From: Nannocystis sp.
Lineage (GTDB): Bacteria; Myxococcota_A; Polyangia; Nannocystales; Nannocystaceae
Direction of reading: 5' to 3'
DNA length: 64,000 nucleotides
NCBI RefSeq assembly: GCF_016714285.1
Contig: NZ_JADJNN010000004.1
Location: 62,001 to 126,000, forward strand
The notes beneath the pieces were generated by a model. It was not told the origin of the DNA, made no database searches, and was given only the letters and a program-made list of their open reading frames with translations. Of this stretch, positions 35,253 through 44,689 are shown one piece after another. Each line of letters starts with the position of its first letter. Position 1 is the stretch's first letter. Made by a program: the position numbers and the translations under genes.

Positions 35253-37391
35253 TCAAGCCCCGGCGCAACCCGAGCCCGCGCGCACCAGCACCCGCGGCTG
35301 CCGCGGCCCCAGCGACACCGCGGTGCCCACCGCCTCCACCGCGATCGCCTCCCCGCTGATCACGTCCACGTACGCCCCGGCCCGCCGCAGCACCACCGAC
35401 TCCGAGGTCGGCGAACGCGACAGCAGCACCACCGCCTCGCCCTCGCCGCGCTCGAAGGCATAGACCTCCTCCTCGACCACCAAGGCCCGCCGCGAGCCCG
35501 TGCCCAGCGCCGGCAGACACCCGCGCAGCGGCCCCAGACGCCGCACCAGCGCCAGCGTCACCTGCTGCTCCGGGCCCAGCGTCGCCGGCCCCGGCATCAC
35601 CCGCCGGTTGTCCGGATCGTTGCCGCCGGCCAGCCCGATCTCGTCCCCGTAGTACAGCACCGGCAGACCCGGCAGCGTCAGCAGCAGGGTCAACGCGCTG
35701 CGCTGCCGCGCGAACGCCACTGCATCGTCCGCCTGTGCCGCCGGCTCGGCCCACGGATCTCCGCCGGCGTCGCCGTGCGCCTCCGAGAAGAAGCGCGGCA
35801 CGTCATGGTTGCCGAGGATCTGCCCGAGCACCGCCCCCGAGCCCGCCGTCGCCACCTCGATCTCCACCAGCATGTCCTCGATCGCGGCGAAGCCGGCCGA
35901 CTCATGCGCCAGCACGTCGCGGATCGCCCACATCAGCGGAAAGTCGAACACGCTGTCGAGCCCGTCCGGCCCGAGGTAGTAGCGGATCACGTCGACCCCC
36001 CAGGTCCCCGCTCCCGTATAGACCTCGCCGATGAGAAACGGTGCCTCGCCCGCGACCGCCGCCCGCAGCTCGTGCGCCATCCGCCGAGTCGCCGCCCGCG
36101 GCATCATCGGCACCGCGTCGACCCGCACCCCGTCGACATCGAAGCGATCCTGCCACCACAGCAGATCCTCATACGCCGCCCGCAGCGCCGCCGCCTCCTG
36201 CATGCGCAGGTCCGGCAAATACTCGGTGAACCAGCAGCTCTGAATGTGCGTGCCCCAGTCGCAGCTCCCGAGCCCGCACACACAGGTCGGATCGCTGCGG
36301 CTAAACCACTCCGGGTGCGCCGCGTAGCGCGGGTTGTCCTCGTAGACATGGTTCGGCACCGCGTCGAGCAGCACGCGCAACCCCGCCGCGTGGGCCGTCG
36401 CCACCAGGCGATCGAGCGCCGCCTCGCCGCCGATCCTCGGATCCACCGCCCGCGACGCCAGCGGCCAGTACCCGTGGTAGCCCTCGTACATGTGCCCGTC
36501 CCCGCGACCCTCGCGGGCCTCCGTCGGGTTCGTGTACACCGGCGAGATCCACAGCCCCGTCACCCCCATCGCCGCGAAGCTGCCCGCCTCGATCTCCGCC
36601 GTGATCCCGTCCAGCGTCCCGCCTGCGCGCCCGCCCGGGCTCACGGGCGCCGCCAGGCTCGCCCCGCCGTCGCCGCGGAAGCGGTCCGTCACCACCTGAT
36701 ACAGCAGACCGTCCGCCCAGCTGGCCGAGGCCGGCTGGACAAACCCCGACGCCCGCGCCTGGGCCGTGCGCCCCGCCTCGTCGGTCACCGTCAGCGTCAG
36801 CGAGTGCTTGCCCCGCGCCAGCCCCGTGATCGTCGCCTCGACCGTCCCACGCTCCGGATCCAGCGCCCCCACGGCGGTCGGCGCCGTCGGCGTCGTCGTC
36901 AGCGTCGCCGCGGCGGCCCCGTCCGCCGCCGCCGCGAAGCTGGCCGTCACCCGCATCGCCTGCCCCTCCACCTTCAGCTCCGTCACCGTCAACTCGGGCA
37001 GCGAGCAGTCCGGCACCTGCAGCAGCGACACCTCGAGGTCCCCCTGCTCGGCCCAGAAGGTCGTCAACGGGTTGTGCTCGTCGAGGCGGTGCTCGCCGTC
37101 CTCGAGGATCAGGTACCCATACTCCCCTGGCGCCACCTCGCCGTCGACGCGGGCCGCCAGCCAGCCCGGCGTCTCGGCCTCGGTCAGCACGATCCCCGGC
37201 ACCAGCCACCCGTCCCAGCTCCCGATCACCTCCACCCGCGACCCCGCGTGCAGCGGCTGGGCCCACACCCGCGTCGCACAGTCGCGGCGCGGCGGCCCCT
37301 CGCCGCAGCCCGTCGCCGCCGCGAGCACGACCGTCATGGCCGCCACCCACGACCACAGCAAGCGACCACCGCAGGCCCGAACCACGCGCAC
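35253..37391 (-). CDS. GH13 alpha-amylase-family lipoprotein
   Basis: A protein of about 712 residues, starting at a GTG at 37391 with signal LLWSWVAAMTVVLAAATGC (lipobox). Two E-set-like domains (SRVEVIGSWDGW; TLTVTDEAGRTAQA) lead to a GH13 barrel. Its catalytic residues are in GVRVDAVPM, IGEVYTG and LGNHDVPR. The insert CVCGLGSCDWGTHIQSCWFT matches its downstream neighbour, so the two arose by duplication. It ends with the short C-terminal beta domain. It is divergent from the LamB-like porin gene, 71 bases away, and probably shares control with it. Confidence 0.92.
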   Translation of the reverse strand: MRVVRACGGRLLWSWVAAMTVVLAAATGCGEGPPRRDCATRVWAQPLHAGSRVEVIGSWDGWLVPGIVLTEAETPGWLAARVDGEVAPGEYGYLILEDGEHRLDEHNPLTTFWAEQGDLEVSLLQVPDCSLPELTVTELKVEGQAMRVTASFAAAADGAAAATLTTTPTAPTAVGALDPERGTVEATITGLARGKHSLTLTVTDEAGRTAQARASGFVQPASASWADGLLYQVVTDRFRGDGGASLAAPVSPGGRAGGTLDGITAEIEAGSFAAMGVTGLWISPVYTNPTEAREGRGDGHMYEGYHGYWPLASRAVDPRIGGEAALDRLVATAHAAGLRVLLDAVPNHVYEDNPRYAAHPEWFSRSDPTCVCGLGSCDWGTHIQSCWFTEYLPDLRMQEAAALRAAYEDLLWWQDRFDVDGVRVDAVPMMPRAATRRMAHELRAAVAGEAPFLIGEVYTGAGTWGVDVIRYYLGPDGLDSVFDFPLMWAIRDVLAHESAGFAAIEDMLVEIEVATAGSGAVLGQILGNHDVPRFFSEAHGDAGGDPWAEPAAQADDAVAFARQRSALTLLLTLPGLPVLYYGDEIGLAGGNDPDNRRVMPGPATLGPEQQVTLALVRRLGPLRGCLPALGTGSRRALVVEEEVYAFERGEGEAVVLLSRSPTSESVVLRRAGAYVDVISGEAIAVEAVGTAVSLGPRQPRVLVRAGSGCAGA

Positions 37392-37462
37392 GGTCGCAGA
37401 CCATAACAAAGATCGCTGTCGACAAGCGCGCGCCGATCTGGTCAAACCTTGCCTGTACACCC

Positions 37463-39208
37463 GTGCGACGCGACCCCCGAAGAGTCCCGGCGGCCAGCAA
37501 CGTCCTCGTCGTCGGCGCCCTCGCCAGCGGCCTCGGCCTCGCCGCTCCCGCCCTCGCCGCCTCCTCCTCTCCGACCACGGTCCCGCGGGCCGCCCTCGCC
37601 GGACCCGCGGTCCCAGCCGCCGCGCCCGCTCCCTCGCCGCTGCCACCCCCGCCGAGCTCGCAGCCCACCGCCTCGCAGCCGCCGATCACGGACCCCTCCG
37701 CCGACCCTGGCGACTCTGGCGACGCCTCGGCCCCCGCGCCCAGCGAAACCCCTGCGCCGACCTCCGCGATCCCCAGCACCGCCGCCGTCGCCGTCCCGCG
37801 CGCGACCGACGAGTCCGCGAAGCCAGCGGGCGCCACCGCCGATCCCCCGCCGCCGCCCAGCGACCCGCACGACCCCAACCAGCCGCCCGGCTACGCCAAC
37901 GGCTTTCACTTCGGCTCCTACGGCCGCGTCATCGCGGCCGGCGACGCCGCCGGTCGCCCCGGGCGCGACGCCGACATCGTCAGCCGCGGCTCACGCCTCG
38001 ACGAGTCCAACTACGCCGAGCTCGAGCTGCGCCGCGAGGACTACTGGAAGAAGACCGGCGCCTATACCCGCATCGTCGCGACCACCGCCTTCGCCAACCC
38101 CGTCTTCCACTATAACGGCCAGTTCGCGGCCAGCATCGCCCTGCGCAACCTCTACCTCGAGGAGACCGGCCTCGGCGCCAAGGGCCTCAGCGTGTGGGCC
38201 GGCTCCCGCATGTACCGCGGCGACGACATCTACCTGCTCAACTTCTGGCCGCTCGACAACCTCAACACCATCGGCGGCGGCCTCGGCTACGCGTTCGGCG
38301 AGGCCCGCCGCACCAGCCTCAAATTCCACGCTGGCCTGAACCAGCCGACCGACCCCTATTATCGCCAGACCGTCCTGCGCGCCCCGCCCCAGAACCAATT
38401 CGGCGAGACCGAGGTCGCCATCCTCGATCGCCAGAAGCTCATCAGCAGCCTCAAGCTCACCCACACCTGGCCGCTCGGCGAGGCCGGCGGCGTCAAGGGC
38501 ATCCTCTACGGCGAGTTCCACTACGTCCCCGACGGCCAGCGCGAGGTCGAATCCAAGGTCTACGAGGCGCTGCCCAAGGACTTCGGCTTCGTCGCCGGCG
38601 GCCAGGTCACCGCCTTCACCGGCAAGCGCAGCACTTACCTCACCGTGACCGGCCGCTTCGCCCAGGGCCTCGCCGCCTACGGCGAGCTCAACGCGCCGAC
38701 CCAGCTCCGGCCCAACCGCCGCACCACCGGCGCCCACGAGCTCATCGTCACCCTCAGCGGCAACTGGGAGAAGGGCCCAGTCGGCGTGATGTTCGGCGGC
38801 TACTACCGCCAGTTTCGCAACGCCAGCAAGCAGCTCGACTTCGACGACGTGAATGAGGGCATCGTCATCGCCCGCCCCACCGTATGGTTCGGCCAGCTCG
38901 CCGGCCTCTCGCTCGAGGGCTCGTATCAGATGCAGCAGCGCGGCGTGCTGCAGGAGATCGACACCAACACGTTCAAGCCCGTCATCGCCGGCCTCGGCCG
39001 CGTCGGTATCATCCCCTTCATCACCCCCGGCGGCGCCGGCGGCTTCCAGCGCCCGCACATCCGCTTCATCTACGCCCTCACCGTCCGCGACGCCGGCGCC
39101 CGCTCGTTCTACGCCGCCGACGACGTGTTCTCCCGCCGCAGCGTCGACCACTTCATCGGCATGGGCGCCGAATGGTGGTTCGGCTCGACCAGCTACTTCC
39201 GCGACTAA
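37463..39208 (+). CDS. lamB: LamB-like maltoporin
   Basis: A 581-residue outer-membrane beta-barrel. The GTG at 37463 gives a signal peptide ending LGLAAPALAASS. An Ala/Pro linker runs to about residue 150, longer than in enteric LamB (about 420 mature residues). The barrel contains FHFGSYGRV and ESNYAELELRREDYW at its start. It carries SVWAGSRMYRGDDIYLLNFW, equivalent to the conserved WAG segment of maltoporins, and it ends with a strand and an aromatic residue followed by RD. It would let maltodextrins cross the outer membrane. It is followed after 13 bases by a third amylase and then by malK. Confidence 0.9.
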   Translation: MRRDPRRVPAASNVLVVGALASGLGLAAPALAASSSPTTVPRAALAGPAVPAAAPAPSPLPPPPSSQPTASQPPITDPSADPGDSGDASAPAPSETPAPTSAIPSTAAVAVPRATDESAKPAGATADPPPPPSDPHDPNQPPGYANGFHFGSYGRVIAAGDAAGRPGRDADIVSRGSRLDESNYAELELRREDYWKKTGAYTRIVATTAFANPVFHYNGQFAASIALRNLYLEETGLGAKGLSVWAGSRMYRGDDIYLLNFWPLDNLNTIGGGLGYAFGEARRTSLKFHAGLNQPTDPYYRQTVLRAPPQNQFGETEVAILDRQKLISSLKLTHTWPLGEAGGVKGILYGEFHYVPDGQREVESKVYEALPKDFGFVAGGQVTAFTGKRSTYLTVTGRFAQGLAAYGELNAPTQLRPNRRTTGAHELIVTLSGNWEKGPVGVMFGGYYRQFRNASKQLDFDDVNEGIVIARPTVWFGQLAGLSLEGSYQMQQRGVLQEIDTNTFKPVIAGLGRVGIIPFITPGGAGGFQRPHIRFIYALTVRDAGARSFYAADDVFSRRSVDHFIGMGAEWWFGSTSYFRD

Positions 39209-39221
39209 GAGGAGGACCGCC

Positions 39222-41150
39222 ATGCTCCGCACCACGCTCTTCTCCCTGTTCGCGCTCGGCCTCACGGCCTGCATGCACTTCGACACCCTCGAGGACACGC
39301 TGGTGATGCAGACCCACGCCCGCGACTGGCGCGACGAGGTCATCTATCAGGTCCTGATCGACCGCTTCAGCGACGGCGACGACGGCAACAATTACCTGCT
39401 AGACCGCGAGAACATGGCCCGCTACCACGGCGGCGACTGGGTCGGCCTCGAGCAGCGCCTCGATTACATCGAGGATCTCGGCGTCACCACCCTGTGGATC
39501 TCGCCCGTCATCAAGAACATCGAGACCGACGCCAATGTCGACGGTTATCACGGCTACTGGGCCGTCGACCTCACCAAACCAAACCTCCACTTCGGCGACC
39601 TCAACGCCCTGCGCTCTTTGGTCGCCGCGGCCCACGACCGCGACATGCTGGTGGTGATCGACATCGTCACCAACCACATGGGCCAGCTGTTCTTCTACGA
39701 CATGAATTTGAACGGCGTCCCCGACATCCAGCTCTCGGGCACCGGCATGCGCCCGCAGGGCTCGCCCGTGCCCGACGGCTTCGACCAGTCGGGCTTCACC
39801 CACCTCACCGAATACGACCCCGACTTCAACCCCGACGGCATCCAGGCCTTCACCTCGCTGGGCCCCGCCGGCATCGCCCCGATCATCTTCCCCTACAACC
39901 CAAAGACCGGCCACGTCACGCCGATGCCGGAGATCTTCGCCAGGCCGGATACCTACAACCGCAAGGGTCGCACCTTCAATTACGACGACCCCCAGCAGCT
40001 GCTCACCGGCGACTTCCCCGGCGGCCTCAAGGACGTCAACACCACCCGCTACGACGTCAAGGTCGCGATGGTCGACGCCTACGCCCGCTGGATCGAGCTC
40101 AGCGACGCCGACGGCTTTCGCATCGACACCGTCAAGCACGTCGAGCGCGAGTTCTGGCGCTACTTCACCCAGCGCGTCCGCCAGCGCCTCGCCAAGCAGG
40201 GCAAGACCAAGTTCTTCATGTTCGGCGAGGCCTTCGACGGCGACGACGTCCTGGTCGGCCAGTTCACCAAGAACGACCCGCCGTCCGCCGAAGAGCTCAA
40301 ACAATACGCGGACAACAAGGACCCGGGCCCCACCATCACCGGCGACCAGCTCGACTCCGCCTTCTACTTCCCGCAGCACTACCGGGGCTTTCGCAACGTC
40401 ATGCTCGACGCTGGATCGACCCAGGAGCTCGCCGACCTGTGGGCCCAGAAGACCACCAACTATGGCACCACCCCGCCCGCCCAGTCGGCCGGCATCGCGC
40501 CCTACAAGGTCCTCGTCAACTTCATCGACAACCACGACGTCGCCCGCTTCCTCTACTGGGCCAGCCAGAACAAAGTCGACAAGTCCCCCGCCCGCCAGCG
40601 CGCCCTCCTGCACAACGCCCTGCTCCTCCTGTTCACCGCCGAGGGCATCCCCTGCCTCTACTACGGCACCGAGCAAGAGTTCCGCGGCGGCAACGACCCC
40701 AGCAACCGCGAAGATATGTGGCGCCCCCTGCCCTACCTCGGCCAGACCAGCGCACCCCGCCCCTACGACACCGGCGGCCCCACCTTCCAGTGGGTCCAGC
40801 GCCTCACCGGCCTGCGCGCGGCCTACCCCGCGCTCCGCCGCGGCGACGCGAAGGTCGTGTACAGCACGGCCCACACCGCCGACGAGCCCGACGCCGGCAT
40901 CTTCGCCTTCGAGCGCACCGGCGGCGACACCCCGACCTACGCGCTCGTCGTCCTCAACACCAACCAAACCCACGCCTCGAGCACCAAGTTCGAGGATATG
41001 ACGATGAAGGTCAGCGCCCCCAAGGGCGCCGTCCTGGTCGACGTCCTCGGCGACAAGCAGAAGTTCACCGTCGCCGGCGACGGCACGCTCGAGCTCAGCC
41101 TCGCGCCGGTCACCGGCATGGTGCTGGTGCCCCAGCAGGACGTGAAGTAG
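39222..41150 (+). CDS. GH13 alpha-amylase-family lipoprotein (cyclomaltodextrinase-like)
   Basis: A 642-residue protein with signal MLRTTLFSLFALGLTAC (lipobox). The barrel begins early (RDEVIYQVLIDRFSDGDDGN). Catalytic residues are in GFRIDTVKH, MFGEAFDG and FIDNHDVAR, all intact, and VTNHMGQ marks another conserved region. Unlike the two minus-strand paralogues it lacks the E-set domain and the Cys-rich insert, so it probably acts on different or shorter chains. The ATG has AGGAGG seven bases upstream. It lies between the porin and MalK genes in one operon. Confidence 0.93.
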   Translation: MLRTTLFSLFALGLTACMHFDTLEDTLVMQTHARDWRDEVIYQVLIDRFSDGDDGNNYLLDRENMARYHGGDWVGLEQRLDYIEDLGVTTLWISPVIKNIETDANVDGYHGYWAVDLTKPNLHFGDLNALRSLVAAAHDRDMLVVIDIVTNHMGQLFFYDMNLNGVPDIQLSGTGMRPQGSPVPDGFDQSGFTHLTEYDPDFNPDGIQAFTSLGPAGIAPIIFPYNPKTGHVTPMPEIFARPDTYNRKGRTFNYDDPQQLLTGDFPGGLKDVNTTRYDVKVAMVDAYARWIELSDADGFRIDTVKHVEREFWRYFTQRVRQRLAKQGKTKFFMFGEAFDGDDVLVGQFTKNDPPSAEELKQYADNKDPGPTITGDQLDSAFYFPQHYRGFRNVMLDAGSTQELADLWAQKTTNYGTTPPAQSAGIAPYKVLVNFIDNHDVARFLYWASQNKVDKSPARQRALLHNALLLLFTAEGIPCLYYGTEQEFRGGNDPSNREDMWRPLPYLGQTSAPRPYDTGGPTFQWVQRLTGLRAAYPALRRGDAKVVYSTAHTADEPDAGIFAFERTGGDTPTYALVVLNTNQTHASSTKFEDMTMKVSAPKGAVLVDVLGDKQKFTVAGDGTLELSLAPVTGMVLVPQQDVK

Positions 41151-41155
41151 CGCCG

Positions 41156-42226
<1,071 letters not shown>

Positions 42227-42288
42227 GTACCGCCGCAGCGGCGCCAGACGTCCTCGACGAGGCCGTCAAAGTGTGCGACGCCAGGATC

Positions 42289-43869
42289 ATGACCCGCGTC
42301 GGTACCCGGCGAAATCTCCTCGCGCCTTGCCTCCTCGCGTGCCTCGTCGCCTGCGGCAACAGTGGCGAGCCCGCCAGCGACGCGAGCAGCACCACCAACG
42401 ATGACACGACAACCGCTGTTACCACCGACCTGCCGACCACCACCGACGCCACAACAACCACCACAACAACCACCACCGACACCACCACCGGCAGCGTCGA
42501 GCTCATCGTCACCACCGAGGTCCTCCGCTACGAGGCCCAGCCGATGGTCGTCGACGTCATCCTCACGACCAGCGCCCCCGCGACCTCCGTCGTCCTCAGC
42601 CACACCAGCGACCCCGGCGTCGTCATCACGTCCTTCGCCGTCGACGGCCTCGCCACCACCTACCGCGTCCGTGGCCTCGCCCCCGCCACCGACCACGAGC
42701 TCGCCTACGACGTCGACGGCACCCAGAGCGCAGTCCAGTTCACCACCCACGCCCCGCTCCCGGGCTTTCTCCCGAGCTTTCCGAGCACCGGCGGCCCCGT
42801 CGATCCCGCGGTCCCGTATCGCATGTTCGACCTGATCGCCGTCCCCGCCTTCGACATCGCCAGCGTGTTCATGGTCGACGCCGACGGCACCACCCGCTGG
42901 CAGTTCAGCAGCCCGAGCACCGGCGTCGCCGGCCCCGAGGGCGTCTATTCCGCCGTCCGCCTGCGCGCCGACGGCTCGCTCATGTATCTCCACAATCACA
43001 CGATGTGGATCCGCGACGAGCTCGGCGAGACTGTGCTCGAGCTCCACGACGAGGCCGTCGGCGTGCTCGGCCTCCACCACGAGGTCATCGAGCTCCCGTC
43101 CGGTAACTTCGTCGCCCTCTCCTTCGCCTTCCAGGAGGTCGACTACGGCAAGAACGGCGTGCGCCTGACGGCCGGCGACCGCATCGTCGAGTTCACCCCC
43201 GCGGGCGAGCTGGTGTGGAGCTGGAACAGCTTCGATCACCTCGATCCCCAGCGGGTGCTCGCGCCCTTCGACGCGGCCGTCATCCACCCCGAGACCCTCG
43301 CCAACACCTACGACTGGACCCACGGCAACGCCATCGTCCACGACCCGAAGACGGACACCTTCCTGCTGTCCCTGCGCCACCAGGACTGGATCCTCTTGAT
43401 CGACCACAAGACCGGCGAGCTCCTGTGGAAGCTCGGCAACGACGGCGACTTCACCCTCACCGGCGCCCCGTCCTTCTTCCACCACCAGCACGCCCCCGAG
43501 TGGCAGAGCGACGGCTCCCTGCTGCTCTACGACAACGGCATCGGCGACCCCGACATCCCCCCCGGCACCGACCACGCCCGCGCCCGCCGCTACGCGCTCG
43601 ACCAGGGCAAGCTCGCCGCCAAGCTGGTGTGGACCGACGACGGCGAGCCGATCCAGGTCCCGATCGCCGGCAACGCCGACACCCTGCCCAGCGGACGGAT
43701 CCTCGTCACCGACTCGTCCATCTTCACCGTCACCAACGTCATGGCCCAACTCCGCGAGCTCGACCCCCTCGCCTCACCGATGCTCCAATGGTCGCTGCAG
43801 ACCCCCGACGGAACCTTCGCCTACCGCGGCAGCGCCCACGACCGCCTTATCGGTCAGACGGCACCGTAG
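42289..43869 (+). CDS. arylsulfotransferase-like (ASST family) lipoprotein
   Basis: A 526-residue protein with signal RRNLLAPCLLACLVAC and a Thr/Asp-rich linker (TTTTTTTTTDTTTG). An E-set domain (SVELIVTTEVLRYEAQPMVV...RVRGLAPATDHEL) follows. A propeller has THGNAIVHDPKTDTFLLSLR, WILLIDHKTGELLWKLG and FHHQHAPEW, matching the arylsulfate sulfotransferase propeller with His residues at equivalent positions. Such enzymes move sulfate between phenols, but many lipoprotein relatives have unknown activity. I chose the ATG at 42289, which has AGGA just upstream, over the GTG at 42271. It stands between maltose-transport genes without an obvious link. Confidence 0.83.
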   Translation: MTRVGTRRNLLAPCLLACLVACGNSGEPASDASSTTNDDTTTAVTTDLPTTTDATTTTTTTTTDTTTGSVELIVTTEVLRYEAQPMVVDVILTTSAPATSVVLSHTSDPGVVITSFAVDGLATTYRVRGLAPATDHELAYDVDGTQSAVQFTTHAPLPGFLPSFPSTGGPVDPAVPYRMFDLIAVPAFDIASVFMVDADGTTRWQFSSPSTGVAGPEGVYSAVRLRADGSLMYLHNHTMWIRDELGETVLELHDEAVGVLGLHHEVIELPSGNFVALSFAFQEVDYGKNGVRLTAGDRIVEFTPAGELVWSWNSFDHLDPQRVLAPFDAAVIHPETLANTYDWTHGNAIVHDPKTDTFLLSLRHQDWILLIDHKTGELLWKLGNDGDFTLTGAPSFFHHQHAPEWQSDGSLLLYDNGIGDPDIPPGTDHARARRYALDQGKLAAKLVWTDDGEPIQVPIAGNADTLPSGRILVTDSSIFTVTNVMAQLRELDPLASPMLQWSLQTPDGTFAYRGSAHDRLIGQTAP

Positions 43870-43881
43870 GGGCACTGCCCC
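43869..43881. terminator. short GC hairpin at the stop of the ASST-like gene
   Basis: GGGG-CACTG-CCCC, with the stop codon's last G as the first base of the stem. There is no U tract, so it is a weak terminator candidate. Confidence 0.25.
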
Positions 43882-43918
43882 CTGTCAGCCCGCCTCCACC
43901 CGGGTGTATCCCTCCCCC

Positions 43919-44563
43919 ATGTCGCTCACCCTCTACTACGGCTCCGGCTCCCCCTACGCGTGGAAGGTCTGGCTCGCGCTCGAGCACAAGCAGCTCCCCT
44001 ACGAGCTGAAGCTCCTCAGCTTTGATCGCAACGAGCACCGCACGCCCGAGTTCCTCGCCATCAATCCGCGAGGCAAGGTCCCCGCGTTGATCGACGGCGA
44101 CCTCGCCCTGTGGGAATCCACCGTCATCCTCGAGTACCTCGAGGAGCGTTACCCCGAGCGCCCGCTGCTCCCGCGGGACCCGCAGGCCCGCGCCCGCGTC
44201 CGCCGCATCGCCGCCGAGGCCGACACCTACCTGTCCCCGCTGGTCCGCCCGGTCCTCGCCGCGATCCTCTACAAGCCCCCCGCCGAGCGCGACCCCACCG
44301 CCATCGCCGCCGCCCACGACGCCCTGCTCGCGGAGATCGGCCGCTTCGCCGGCTACCTCCGCGGCGACTGGTTCGGCGACGATCACCTCTCCCTCGCCGA
44401 CCTCACGCTCTACCCGCACCTGCGTCTGGTCCAGCGCGCCGAGGAGCGGGTCCCCGAATATCCACTGGTCCACCGCTTCCCCCCGGGCATCACCGCGTTC
44501 ATGCGCCGCTTCGCCGCCCTCCCGTACCACGACCACACGCTCCCGCCGCACTGGAAGGCCTGA
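43919..44563 (+). CDS. glutathione S-transferase family protein
   Basis: A 214-residue cytoplasmic protein. The thioredoxin-like N-terminal half is MSLTLYYGSGSPYAWKVWLA...INPRGKVPALIDGDLALWES, with the cis-Pro in KVPAL and the glutathione-binding Glu-Ser pair. The all-helical C-terminal half contains GDDHLSLADLTLYPHL, the usual N-capping box. The catalytic residue at the start of helix 1 is probably Ser, in GSPYAWK. Conjugation or glutathione-dependent redox work is likely, but the substrate is unknown. The ATG at 43919 follows the previous gene by 49 bases. Its last codons are echoed downstream. Confidence 0.9.
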   Translation: MSLTLYYGSGSPYAWKVWLALEHKQLPYELKLLSFDRNEHRTPEFLAINPRGKVPALIDGDLALWESTVILEYLEERYPERPLLPRDPQARARVRRIAAEADTYLSPLVRPVLAAILYKPPAERDPTAIAAAHDALLAEIGRFAGYLRGDWFGDDHLSLADLTLYPHLRLVQRAEERVPEYPLVHRFPPGITAFMRRFAALPYHDHTLPPHWKA

Positions 44564-44614
44564 AGCCGACGACCCCGCCGCAGCGCCGGCCCGCCCGCCG
44601 CACCGGAAGGCCCG
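44542..44614 (+). repeat. duplicated 3' tail of the GST gene
   Basis: CCCGCCGCACTGGAAGGCCT (44542-44561) encodes the end of the GST. After the stop, the matching CCCGCCGCACCGGAAGGCCC appears at 44594-44613, with two differences in 20. The intervening segment is GC-rich and has no other feature. Confidence 0.5.
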
Positions 44615-44689
44615 CGACGACGACCCGATCGCTACCCGGCCTCGTGATCACCGCCCCGGCGGCGCGCGACTTCGTTATCCTCCAGGCCC

